A stretch of DNA of 64,000 bases from positions 186,001-250,000 of the forward strand of contig NZ_QDKG01000003.1 of NCBI RefSeq assembly GCF_003076635.1, written 5' to 3'. Below the pieces are notes generated by a model. It searched no databases and had not been told where the DNA came from. It saw only the letters and a list, made by a program, of their open reading frames with translations. The stretch is from Sphingobacterium corticibacter (GTDB lineage Bacteria; Bacteroidota; Bacteroidia; Sphingobacteriales; Sphingobacteriaceae). This document shows positions 42,197 through 49,916 of this stretch, piece after piece (within the stretch, counting starts at the first letter, position 1; each line of letters starts with the position of its first letter). The position numbers were made by a program, and so were the translations under genes.

Positions 42197-43162
42197 ATGT
42201 CTGTAGTGCAATCGGCTGAACGTGTAGTTCTTGGGATAGATATTGGAGGAACCAATACAAAATTTGGATTAGTGAATGATCAAGGTGTAGTGCTTGATAA
42301 AGGATCTATCCGAACCAATATTCATAAAGAAGTAAATGATTTTATTGACGCCTTATATGCGGCGGTAACTCCGTTGTTAGAAAAACATTTGTCGGGGAAA
42401 GCTTTGACAGGTATAGGTGTTGGCGTGCCAAACGGTAATTTCTATACAGGTACGGTAGAGTATGCGCCAAATCTTCCTTGGAAAGGCGTTATTCCATTTG
42501 GAGAATTAATCTCAGCAAAATTTGGTGTTCCCTGCAAAATCACGAATGATGCGAATGCTGCTGCACAAGGCGAGATGTTGTTTGGAGCTGCTCAAGGCAT
42601 GAAAGATTTCATCATGATGACATTAGGGACGGGTGTTGGAAGCGGAATCGTAGCCAATGGCAGTTTGATCTATGGGCATGATGGTTTTGCGGGCGAATTG
42701 GGCCATACCATCGTAAAACCTGGCGGTCGTAAGCATTGGAGCACTGGGTCGGAAGGAAGTTTGGAATCGTATGCTTCCGCAACAGGTATCGCGATCACAG
42801 CTAAAAAAATGCGCGCGGAATTCCCCGAATCTATGCTCAACAATTACCCTGAAGATGCTATCAACTCAAAAACCGTATTTGAATGTGCCTCTCAAGGAGA
42901 CGCTATCGCTATAGAAGTCTTCCGTTATACGGGTCAGAAATTAGGTGAAGCATTGGCCAACTTTGTTATGTTTTCTTCTCCAGAAGCTATTTTATTATTT
43001 GGTGGTGTGATTCGTGCTGGAGATTTTATTTTAAACCCTGCGAAATTGCATATGGAAAGAAATCTATTACCAATTTTCCGCAATAAGGTTAAAATCATAT
43101 TCAGTGGCTTAGATGAGTCCGATGCGGCTATTCTAGGTGCCAGCGCGCTAATTCTGAGCTAA
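42197..43162 (+). CDS. ROK-family sugar kinase (glucokinase-like), zinc motif absent
   Basis: The product has 321 residues. The ATP phosphate loop is 'LGIDIGGTNTKFGLV' (13-27). The catalytic Asp is in 'ITNDANAAAQGE', and a second phosphate loop reads 'MTLGTGVGSGIV'. In most ROK proteins a CxCGxxGC cluster binds zinc after 'GHxxV'. Here the same place reads 'GHTIVKPGGRKHWSTGSEGSLESYASATG' with no cysteine, while the flanking His and 'E(S/T)YAS' are kept. It is most likely a glucokinase feeding glucose-6-phosphate; an N-acetylhexosamine kinase is possible. It is followed by csbD on the same strand, with a separate strong Shine-Dalgarno site. Confidence 0.88.
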   Translation: MSVVQSAERVVLGIDIGGTNTKFGLVNDQGVVLDKGSIRTNIHKEVNDFIDALYAAVTPLLEKHLSGKALTGIGVGVPNGNFYTGTVEYAPNLPWKGVIPFGELISAKFGVPCKITNDANAAAQGEMLFGAAQGMKDFIMMTLGTGVGSGIVANGSLIYGHDGFAGELGHTIVKPGGRKHWSTGSEGSLESYASATGIAITAKKMRAEFPESMLNNYPEDAINSKTVFECASQGDAIAIEVFRYTGQKLGEALANFVMFSSPEAILLFGGVIRAGDFILNPAKLHMERNLLPIFRNKVKIIFSGLDESDAAILGASALILS

Positions 43163-43250
43163 ATCATAATTCACTCAAAAATTTGTGTTTTCAAGCAAAC
43201 ATAATATCAGTGTGCTTGTTGTAATACTAAACAAATTTAAGGAGGATATC

Positions 43251-43436
43251 ATGAGTGAATTAACATGGAAAGGCCGTTGGAACGAGCTTAAAGGAAAAGT
43301 AAAACAACAATATGGTAAACTAACTGATGACGATTTGACTTACGCAGAAGGTAAGGAAGATGAGTTGATCGGCCGTTTGCAAAAAGAAACTGGTAAAACC
43401 AAAGAAGAGGTTGAAACCTGGTTGAACAAACTATAG
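43251..43436 (+). CDS. CsbD-family stress protein
   Basis: The product has 61 residues from the ATG at 43251, preceded by a perfect AAGGAGG (43239-43245), unusual in this window, which fixes the start. 'WKGRWNELKGKVKQQYGKLTDDDLTYAEGKEDELIGRLQKETGKTKEEVETWL' is the complete CsbD domain. Members are small, highly charged, general-stress-induced proteins of unknown mechanism. It is closed by a strong terminator. Confidence 0.93.
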   Translation: MSELTWKGRWNELKGKVKQQYGKLTDDDLTYAEGKEDELIGRLQKETGKTKEEVETWLNKL

Positions 43437-43473
43437 ATTCTGCTTTCCCTGAGCAGGGGACAGGTCAACGTAG

Positions 43474-43508
43474 AAAGTGCGGATTATATGTATAATCCGC
43501 ACTTTTTT
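43474..43508 (+). terminator. Strong rho-independent terminator after csbD
   Basis: A 15-bp perfect stem (43474-43488 AAAGTGCGGATTATA / 43491-43505) with a 2-nt gap in the palindrome centre and TTT after. Confidence 0.88.
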
Positions 43509-43696
43509 ATTATAAGAAACCGTACTAATACAGCCTCTTTAAGCCCAAACCTACATCACATAAATTTGTTATTTAATTTGGAAGGCTGCTTTCGCAAATA
43601 TCAAATACTGATGCAACCTTCTGTACGTTCGTTACCAAGAAGCGATATGGTGATCACAAAGAATGGAAAATAGACAATTTAGCAAGGGAGGTCACG

Positions 43697-44671
43697 ATGC
43701 AACTCACACAAATTAAAGAAACTAAAAACGATATCTTATCGTGTATTGGCCATACGCCACTCGTCCGATTCAATAAACTATTTTTAGAATTGAATGCAAC
43801 AGTATATGGCAAACTAGAAATGCTAAACCCCGGCGGGAGCATCAAAGATCGTACGGCACATAATATCATTCGCCATGCGATGAATCTTGGAAAGATAAAC
43901 GCTAATAGCGTGATTATAGAATCTACCTCTGGTAATATGGGAATTGGTTTGGCACGAATCTGTCATTTCTATGGATTAAAACTATTTTTAGTAACCGATC
44001 CTCACATCAATCCATTAGCAGAGAAGATCTTGCGCACCTTCAACGCAGAGATTGTGAAAGTGTCTACAGATGATGGTACGGGAGGTTATCTTAATTCTAG
44101 ATTGAAAAAGGTCGAAGAGCTACTACAGGCTATTCCAAATAGCTTCTGGCCAGATCAGTACCATAATATGGACAATCCGGCTGCACACGAGCAAACTTTT
44201 AAAGAGATTGTAGAAGATCTCGGGGCGGCACCCGATTACTTATTTATCCCGACCAGTACCTGTGGTACCTTGCGTGGATTTGCAGATGCGATCCAGCAAA
44301 TGGGCGTGCATACGCGCATTGTAGCTGTTGATGCAGAGGGAAGTTTGATTTTCAAAGACAAGCCAAGTCCACGTCTCATTCCAGGAATGGGCGCAAGTCG
44401 CAAATCACACTTCTTAAAACAAGATCACGTACACAATGTCGTACATGTGAGCGATACAGAATGCGTCGCAGGTTGTCATCAACTGCTTGCTCAGGAAAGT
44501 ATTTTGGCGGGTGGATCATCTGGTGCTGTCGTCAAGGCGATCGCTAGCTATCAACAAAAATTCTTGCCCGGACAGCAGATTGTGGCTATTATTCCAGACA
44601 ATGGGGAGCGCTATTTGGATACCATTTATTCAACAGAATGGTTAGAAAAACATGGTCTAAAAAAAGATTAG
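43697..44671 (+). CDS. SbnA-like PLP synthase (O-phosphoserine/glutamate type, 2,3-diaminopropionate pathway)
   Basis: The product has 324 residues of the cysteine-synthase fold type II. 'CIGHTPLVRF', 'LEMLNPGGSIKDRTA' (PLP Lys50) and 'ESTSGNMGIGLA' are shared with CysK. 'PNSFWPDQYHNMDNPAAHEQTFKEI', 'PTSTCGTLRGFADAI', 'LIPGMGASRKSHFLKQD' and 'AGGSSGAVV' with 'PDNGERYLDTIYS' follow the SbnA branch. SbnA condenses O-phospho-L-serine with L-glutamate to ACEGA on the way to 2,3-diaminopropionate. A good AGGGAGG site lies just upstream of the ATG. It is first in a three-gene operon with an FAD/NAD(P) protein and a PLP decarboxylase. No SbnB-type (ornithine cyclodeaminase-like) gene is present. Confidence 0.82.
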   Translation: MQLTQIKETKNDILSCIGHTPLVRFNKLFLELNATVYGKLEMLNPGGSIKDRTAHNIIRHAMNLGKINANSVIIESTSGNMGIGLARICHFYGLKLFLVTDPHINPLAEKILRTFNAEIVKVSTDDGTGGYLNSRLKKVEELLQAIPNSFWPDQYHNMDNPAAHEQTFKEIVEDLGAAPDYLFIPTSTCGTLRGFADAIQQMGVHTRIVAVDAEGSLIFKDKPSPRLIPGMGASRKSHFLKQDHVHNVVHVSDTECVAGCHQLLAQESILAGGSSGAVVKAIASYQQKFLPGQQIVAIIPDNGERYLDTIYSTEWLEKHGLKKD

Positions 44672-44681
44672 GGCGTAGCGT

Positions 44682-46523
44682 ATGATTTGGAAAAAAGAAC
44701 ATCTGTCTGCCGAAGCGAAACAGGCACCGAGCCTTATTAGCCATCTAATTACCAATATTGAGGAGCTCCATAGCCATACAAATCATAAAGACGCGAAACG
44801 TATTGGCATTGTTGGTGGTGGCCCAAAGGGGATGTATGCCTTGGAGCGCTTGCTACATACCGTGCAACAAGAGGCGTATGAAGAGCCTATACATGTTATC
44901 TGGTTTAATGAAAACCCACATTTTGGCAGTGGTAACAATTATTCGGTCTATCAACCTGATGATTTGCTCATTAATTACTGTATCGGCAATATTGATGGAT
45001 GGCTACGTGATGACATCAATGAGCAGGTACGCGAACAGCTTTCTCTACGAGACTGGATCGCCAAATATCAGACAACCGATTCGGAAGTAACTCCTACGGA
45101 TTTTGCTTCGCGCGGGTTAGTTGGTTTTTACTTACAGGATATCTTCATGCAGCTGCAGTCATCCCTGCCTCAGCAGGTCACTATATCGCTTATTGTGGCA
45201 GCTGTGCAAGACGTGTCATACACCAATCAATTCAAGATTTCTTTAGCAAATACCGATGACACTTTGTTAGTAGATTATCTCTTATTGGCAACGGGGCATT
45301 GTTACGAAAATGTTCCACCATTTAAGATCACAGGTGATACGGCGCCATTTGAGTATATGGCTAGCGCTTATCCGGTCAATCGCTTAGATGTTTTACCAAA
45401 AGGACAGTCAGTAGCTGTTATGGGACTCGGACTTACCTTTATAGATATCTGTTTGCAGCTGACCGAAGGGCGAGGTGGTGTTTTTAATGAGTTAGGCGAA
45501 TACATTCCATCTGGCGAAGAGCCTGTTATTTATCCCTTTAGCCGAAGCAATTTACCTATTCAGCCGCGCGGTCCAATATACGGAGATTCGCGTTATGCCG
45601 TTCGTGCATACACGAAGCAAGTATTGCAAACTCTAGTGGATGAAAGATCCGATCGAAAAATTGACTTTCAGCAAGAAGTATTACCAATTATTAATGAAGA
45701 AATACAGTTTGCATACTACAGCACATTACTAGAAACATCTTCCGAAGAAAAAGTAAAACAATATATCAACGGTCTACTTGCTGATGAAATTTTCTCGATA
45801 GATCAGTTATTGTTTCCAGTAATGAAGTCCTTAGGAGACCGACACCAAAGCACTAAAGCTTATCTTGATGAAAGCATCAAAAGGGCAGAGGAGGGCGAGT
45901 TGCATCATCCATACATGGCGGCGACTGCTGTATGGCGCGAACTAACGCCGCAGATTGGTGAGTTATATAACTTTGGTGGATTCACAGCAGAAAGTCACCA
46001 ATATCTAGATAAACAATTGTGGAGTGCATGCTGCCGCACCAGTTTTGGGCCACCAATCGCCAATATGAAAAAGATTAGCGCATTGGCCGAAGCTGGGATT
46101 ATTCAGTTTACGATTCCTCCGCAATCACAGATTAGCTACGATACCGACAAACAAAATTTTGAAATCGGAACAGAAGAAGAGCAATACACTGTATCCTTTC
46201 TGATCGATGGCCGTATTGCGCGCAGCGAAATTGTTCGAAAAAATTCTCCATTGTACGATCGCTTACTTGAACGTGGATTGATCGAGATTTTTGAGAATGG
46301 TACTTACCAGCCAGGTTGCATTGCTATCAAGCAAGATGGTAGAACTACGGCTAAAATTGATAATCAGGAGATTCCGCTTTTCTTCTATGGTACGCCGACA
46401 GAAGGCATATTATTTGATAATGACTCTCTTTCTAGGGTTCGAAACAATTTGGCTAGCCCCTGGGCAGACCGGATTCTACAATTAATCGACACACATGACA
46501 CTTACGCACAGCAAGAAAGATAA
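44682..46523 (+). CDS. FAD-NAD(P)-binding oxidoreductase (NAD_binding_9 type)
   Basis: The product has 613 residues. The N-terminal dinucleotide loop 'RIGIVGGGPKGMYALERLL' (40-58) is the FAD-NAD(P)-binding family signature. 'NYCIGNIDGWLRDD' and 'ATGHCYENVPPF' mark the first half, and a second Rossmann loop 'VAVMGLGLTFIDICLQLTEGRGG' lies near 245. The C-terminal third contains 'TSFGPPIANMKK' and 'FFYGTPTEGILFDND', conserved in this uncharacterised group. It could oxidise the amino-acid product of the SbnA-like enzyme, taking the place of SbnB, but this is inference. It starts 10 bp after the SbnA-like gene; its last 29 bp overlap the decarboxylase gene. Confidence 0.8.
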   Translation: MIWKKEHLSAEAKQAPSLISHLITNIEELHSHTNHKDAKRIGIVGGGPKGMYALERLLHTVQQEAYEEPIHVIWFNENPHFGSGNNYSVYQPDDLLINYCIGNIDGWLRDDINEQVREQLSLRDWIAKYQTTDSEVTPTDFASRGLVGFYLQDIFMQLQSSLPQQVTISLIVAAVQDVSYTNQFKISLANTDDTLLVDYLLLATGHCYENVPPFKITGDTAPFEYMASAYPVNRLDVLPKGQSVAVMGLGLTFIDICLQLTEGRGGVFNELGEYIPSGEEPVIYPFSRSNLPIQPRGPIYGDSRYAVRAYTKQVLQTLVDERSDRKIDFQQEVLPIINEEIQFAYYSTLLETSSEEKVKQYINGLLADEIFSIDQLLFPVMKSLGDRHQSTKAYLDESIKRAEEGELHHPYMAATAVWRELTPQIGELYNFGGFTAESHQYLDKQLWSACCRTSFGPPIANMKKISALAEAGIIQFTIPPQSQISYDTDKQNFEIGTEEEQYTVSFLIDGRIARSEIVRKNSPLYDRLLERGLIEIFENGTYQPGCIAIKQDGRTTAKIDNQEIPLFFYGTPTEGILFDNDSLSRVRNNLASPWADRILQLIDTHDTYAQQER

Positions 46524-47928
46524 TAATCACCTACCGCTTACACCGATCATACACCCATGGATCAAGGGTTTGGTGGCCAATGCATCATTATTACATGATG
46601 CTGTAGCAAAATTTAGTTCGCCACTTAACGTACAATCTTTAGTACCTTTTGAGGAAAATATTCGTGCCTTCAAGTCTATATTCGATAAATACCAGCTAAA
46701 ACACCGTGTTTATTTTGCGCGCAAAGCGAATAAGTGCGTTACCTATACCAAACAGGCCGCAAAACTTGGCGAAGGAGTCGATACCGCTAGTTTTGAAGAG
46801 CTCGCGCAATGTCTGGAAGCAGGCATCAATCCGGCGCAACTAATATCAACCGCTGCCGTAAAAACGCAGCGATTGATGGAATTGGCGGTAGACAACCATG
46901 TGACGATCATCATCGATAATCTGGATGAACTTGCTTTGTTGGAAAAGGTCACCGAAAGTACGGGCAAGCAGGCCAACATTAGCCTGCGTGTAGGTGGTTT
47001 TACGATGGATGACCGTACATTGCACACACGATTTGGTTTCTCCATTTCGCATGCTCAAAAGTTGATATTGGAGAACTTAGCGCATCACCCGATGCTTAAC
47101 TACGTGGGTTTACATTTCCATCTGAATGGCTATTCCATTCCAGAACGTGCCGCCGCTATCGGACAATGTATCCAGCTCATTGATTTGCTCGCAGCGCAAA
47201 ACGTGAAAACTTTCCACTTGGATATTGGCGGTGGTTATCTCGTAAATTATTTGTCAGATCGCTCAGAATGGGAAAACTTTCATACCGAGCTCAAGCGCGC
47301 CCTACTAAATAAGCGCTCTGAATTGACGTATCGTAATGATCCTTTAGGAATCGTGAAGATCGAAGATACGCTACATGGCGAAGCCAAAGTGTATCCGTAC
47401 TACAATGAAGTGCACAAAGAAGGATTTTTAGAAAGTGTATTGGCGAGTAACGTACAAGGATATGACCAGCCCATCCATCAGTTGTTGCGAGATCGCGAGA
47501 TTGAAATGCGTATCGAACCAGGAAGATCACTTTTGGATCAGACGGGTATCACCGTAGCGCGCGTAGCATTTCGCAAACATGATTCTGATGGAAACCTACT
47601 AATCGGATTGGAGATGAATCGTACTCAGATGAAGAGTTCTAGCGCCGATTTTCTATTAGATCCGATTCATCTGCCGCAGAATTCAATCGACTCTTACGAT
47701 GGTGAACAAGAAACCTTTGGTTATTTGGTAGGTGCTTATTGTTTGGAACAAGAATTTATTCTACTCCGCAAAATCAAGTTTCAAGCGATGCCAGTCGTAG
47801 GGGATCTACTAGTTTTTGTGAATACCGCCGGCTATATGATGCATTTCTTCGAATCGCAAGCGCATCAATTTGCACTAGCAGAGAATGTGTTTTACGAGGA
47901 AAATGAGAGGTTTAGCTTAGATAGTTGA
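46495..47928 (+). CDS. Y4yA-type fold-III PLP decarboxylase
   Basis: The product has 477 residues. It is an alanine-racemase-fold (type III) PLP enzyme of the diaminopimelate/ornithine decarboxylase group. 'YFARKANKCVTY' carries PLP Lys77. 'GVDTASFEELAQCLEAGI' and 'HFHLNGYS' line the cofactor pocket, 'FHLDIGGGYLVNY' binds the PLP phosphate, and 'RIEPGRSLLDQTG' follows. 'FVNTAGYMMHFFESQAHQF' is near the end. The set fits the Y4yA-like branch known from rhizobial plasmids, whose substrate is unknown. Decarboxylation of an ACEGA- or diaminopropionate-derived amino acid would fit the neighbours. The start overlaps the upstream gene by 29 bp, so translation is probably coupled. Confidence 0.85.
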   Translation: MTLTHSKKDNNHLPLTPIIHPWIKGLVANASLLHDAVAKFSSPLNVQSLVPFEENIRAFKSIFDKYQLKHRVYFARKANKCVTYTKQAAKLGEGVDTASFEELAQCLEAGINPAQLISTAAVKTQRLMELAVDNHVTIIIDNLDELALLEKVTESTGKQANISLRVGGFTMDDRTLHTRFGFSISHAQKLILENLAHHPMLNYVGLHFHLNGYSIPERAAAIGQCIQLIDLLAAQNVKTFHLDIGGGYLVNYLSDRSEWENFHTELKRALLNKRSELTYRNDPLGIVKIEDTLHGEAKVYPYYNEVHKEGFLESVLASNVQGYDQPIHQLLRDREIEMRIEPGRSLLDQTGITVARVAFRKHDSDGNLLIGLEMNRTQMKSSSADFLLDPIHLPQNSIDSYDGEQETFGYLVGAYCLEQEFILLRKIKFQAMPVVGDLLVFVNTAGYMMHFFESQAHQFALAENVFYEENERFSLDS

Positions 47929-47930
47929 TC

Positions 47931-48219
47931 GGCTTCGCAAAGACGATACCTTCGTCATTATGAGGAGGCACGACATCCCCGTCATTACGAGGAGGTACGA
48001 CGAAGTAATCTTCATTATTGTATAACACCTAGCATGGCAATAGATTGCCGCAGCCTCGTTCCTCAGCTTCGCAAAGACGATATCCCCATCATTACGAGGA
48101 GGCACGACGAAGTAATCTCCCTTGTAGAATAATGTGAAGAATGATACGAGATTGCCGCAGCCTCGTTCCTCGGCTTCGCAAAGACGTTGATTTAGTCATT
48201 TACGAGGATGAACGACGAA
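47931..48219. repeat. REP-like mosaic repeat cluster A
   Basis: About three related units fill the space between two genes. Each is built of a left arm (consensus GTCATTACGAGGAGGCACGA), a short unique loop and a right arm (GCCGCAGCCTCGTTCCTCGG ... CTTCGCAAAGAC) that is its imperfect reverse complement. The best-preserved copies lie at about 47980-48077 and 48087-48186. The same family occurs at 60152-60468. Confidence 0.8.
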
Positions 48220-48264
48220 CGCCCAAGGCAGCTCCGAAGGAAACCATTCTAGTACGACACAAAG

Positions 48265-48663
48265 CTACTTTCTATCGACTAATTTTTCCAATCGATCGAT
48301 CATTTCCTGTTGCTGATGGAGCATCCGCTCGTACAGTTCCACAATTTTATCCAATGGATTAAATTGTGGAGGCTGATAAGTGGAATGGCTAATATGTTCT
48401 CGCGTCGCAAAGGTATTCGTAATGATCTCAAGAGCCGATTCATCATCCAGATTTTGAATAGCCTCCGTAGGAACTTTCAAAATCAGCGCTACCTGACTGA
48501 CAGTTTCCAACGTAATAGTCTCTTTTTGTTCTAAAATAGAAACCTTCTTTTGATTCCACTCTTCGCCCAACGCAACTGCCAAGGCATCTTGCTTGATACC
48601 CAACATTTCGCGAAAACGCTTAATATTCCTGCCTTGATGTACATTCTTTACTTGATAACTCAT
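48265..48663 (-). CDS. XRE-family HTH regulator with C-terminal coiled coil
   Basis: From the ATG at 48663 ('MSYQVKNVHQGRNIKRFREMLG') the product has 132 residues; a longer start is rejected because the extra 20 residues are hydrophobic and unlike the family. The HTH (residues 10-70) reads 'IKRFREMLGIKQDALAVALGEEWNQKKVSILEQKETITLETVSQVALIL'. The C-terminal helix 'LDKIVELYERMLHQQQEMIDRLEKLV' is a likely dimerising coiled coil. It is divergent from the SymE-like gene; an inverted repeat at 48687-48704 lies just upstream of its start and may be its operator. Confidence 0.82.
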   Translation of the reverse strand: MSYQVKNVHQGRNIKRFREMLGIKQDALAVALGEEWNQKKVSILEQKETITLETVSQVALILKVPTEAIQNLDDESALEIITNTFATREHISHSTYQPPQFNPLDKIVELYERMLHQQQEMIDRLEKLVDRK

Positions 48664-48686
48664 AAAATATCTTCTCTTAGGTAGAG

Positions 48687-48704
48687 TATTGCTAAACAGC
48701 AATA
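48687..48704. promoter_or_regulatory. Inverted repeat, candidate operator of the XRE/SymE pair
   Basis: TATTGCT-AAAC-AGCAATA is a 7-bp perfect palindrome 24 bp upstream of the XRE start, in the shared intergenic region. Binding by the XRE protein is inferred. Confidence 0.45.
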
Positions 48705-48835
48705 ATTGTATGAATGTAACCAAATAGCCTTCTAAATTATACGCCTATCGGCATAATATATTCTCAAATGTAGTTGGATAGCTATTAAAATACCTTTTAA
48801 TTAGTCAGCATACATACCTATGTAATCTACTATAT

Positions 48836-49042
48836 ATGAAGAGCTCCAAAGATAGCGTCCATACAAGAAAACTTACCGTAAGTCGAAAATACGTTGCAAG
48901 CCAATTACGAAATGGACGTTATGATCCTAAAATCTTGATCGCTGGCCAATGGCTTTCCTCGTGCGGCTTTAATCCGGGGCATAAAATTGTATTAAAAGTT
49001 TCTCACCAAAAGATTGTGATTGAACAAGATAATAACCTGTAA
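48836..49042 (+). CDS. SymE-like toxin-fold protein
   Basis: The product has 68 residues. 'TRKLTVSRKYVASQLRNGRYDPKILIAGQWLSSCGFNPGHKIVLKVSHQKIVIEQ' follows the SymE (AbrB-superfamily) pattern: 'RxLTV...Y', 'P.I.L.G.WL..AGF..G....V.V....IVI'. In E. coli SymE is an SOS-induced, RNA-associated toxin controlled by an antisense RNA. Here the neighbour is an XRE regulator encoded divergently, and no antisense RNA promoter could be recognised. It is probably a SymE-type toxin or a plain AbrB-like binder. Confidence 0.72.
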   Translation: MKSSKDSVHTRKLTVSRKYVASQLRNGRYDPKILIAGQWLSSCGFNPGHKIVLKVSHQKIVIEQDNNL

Positions 49043-49150
49043 CTTCACTATCCTCAATGAGTTGCATACATTTAATACATAATTAATAAATTCCCTCGTC
49101 AAATCATTAAACTAAAGGGTTGAAAATAGAGTCGAAAAGAGAAATCGATT

Positions 49151-49798
49151 ATGATGAAAAAACTCGCGCTAATCCTATTTCTCGCAGGTATAAATTGGGG
49201 ACTATTTGCCCAAAGACAGGCAATAGATATCGATATATTTGGAGACCTAACGTATCGAAGCAATGACGGTGGTTATAGGGCAACATTAAAGAAAAACATC
49301 TTTGACGATCTCGTATTTAAGGATAATCAACGCAACGAAATCACCTACGAAAAGAAATACCTAGTGAATCAGTATCCTGGTATTCTATCCAATAACAATC
49401 AGAAACGTACGATATTTCTAGACTTGATCCGTGAGAATCGTAGGAGTGAAGATTACAAAGCCAAATACAAAATTGATATACTCGACAGACTTATTATTGA
49501 AGACAATCAAGGGTATAAACTAGAAGAGAAAAAGGATATTTTCGGTTCTATAGAGCGAAACGAGACCATCAACGGTCAGAACATACGCGTTCGCAGAACC
49601 TTCGGTGATGCATATGAATATACTAAGGGCTTAGATAGAGCTACATTAAAAAAGGGCATTGCCAACAAGCGCATTTATGAAGATAGCTTTGGCAATAAAC
49701 TTGAATTTGCAGCAGAAACTTGGAAGCGATTGGTAGACCGATACGACTCCGAAGAAGATGCGTTTATTTTTTTAATAGATCAGTACTTCGTTCAGTAA
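49151..49798 (+). CDS. Secreted repetitive beta-protein of unknown function
   Basis: The product has 215 residues. The signal peptide 'LALILFLAGINWGLFAQ' is followed by about six imperfect repeats of 25-35 residues around 'D(I/L)(F/L)(G/D)xLx(Y/F/I)(R/K/E)(S/D)N(D/Q)', for example 'IDIFGDLTYRSNDGG', 'KNIFDDLVFKDNQRNE', 'IDILDRLIIEDNQGY' and 'KDIFGSIERNETING'. This is a beta-turn-rich solenoid-like pattern. No known domain was recognised. It is likely exported to the periplasm or surface. It is closed by a strong terminator. Confidence 0.75.
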   Translation: MMKKLALILFLAGINWGLFAQRQAIDIDIFGDLTYRSNDGGYRATLKKNIFDDLVFKDNQRNEITYEKKYLVNQYPGILSNNNQKRTIFLDLIRENRRSEDYKAKYKIDILDRLIIEDNQGYKLEEKKDIFGSIERNETINGQNIRVRRTFGDAYEYTKGLDRATLKKGIANKRIYEDSFGNKLEFAAETWKRLVDRYDSEEDAFIFLIDQYFVQ

Positions 49799-49854
49799 CT
49801 AAGTAGGTATGGGTATTTGAAAGAGCCGAAGCAGCATCGACGCCCCATAAAAAG

Positions 49855-49896
49855 TACAAAAGGCAGATTGTTCAATAACATAATCTGCCTTTTGTA
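49855..49896. terminator. Strong bidirectional terminator
   Basis: A 15-bp perfect stem (49855-49869 / 49882-49896, core ACAAAAGGCAGATT) with a 12-nt loop lies between the repetitive secreted protein gene and the convergent gdhA. Confidence 0.85.
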
Positions 49897-49916
49897 GTAA
49901 AATGGTTTTTAATTTG

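Noticed and set aside
41021-43162. CBASS operon around the patatin gene
   Set aside because: No CD-NTase, Cap2 or Cap3 gene is adjacent; the next gene is an ordinary ROK kinase.
43488-43673. 61-codon frame between csbD and the SbnA-like gene
   Set aside because: It starts inside the csbD terminator and has no family pattern or start signal.
47931-48219. CRISPR array
   Set aside because: The repeats are long imperfect palindromes with irregular spacing and no cas genes; they fit REP-like elements.
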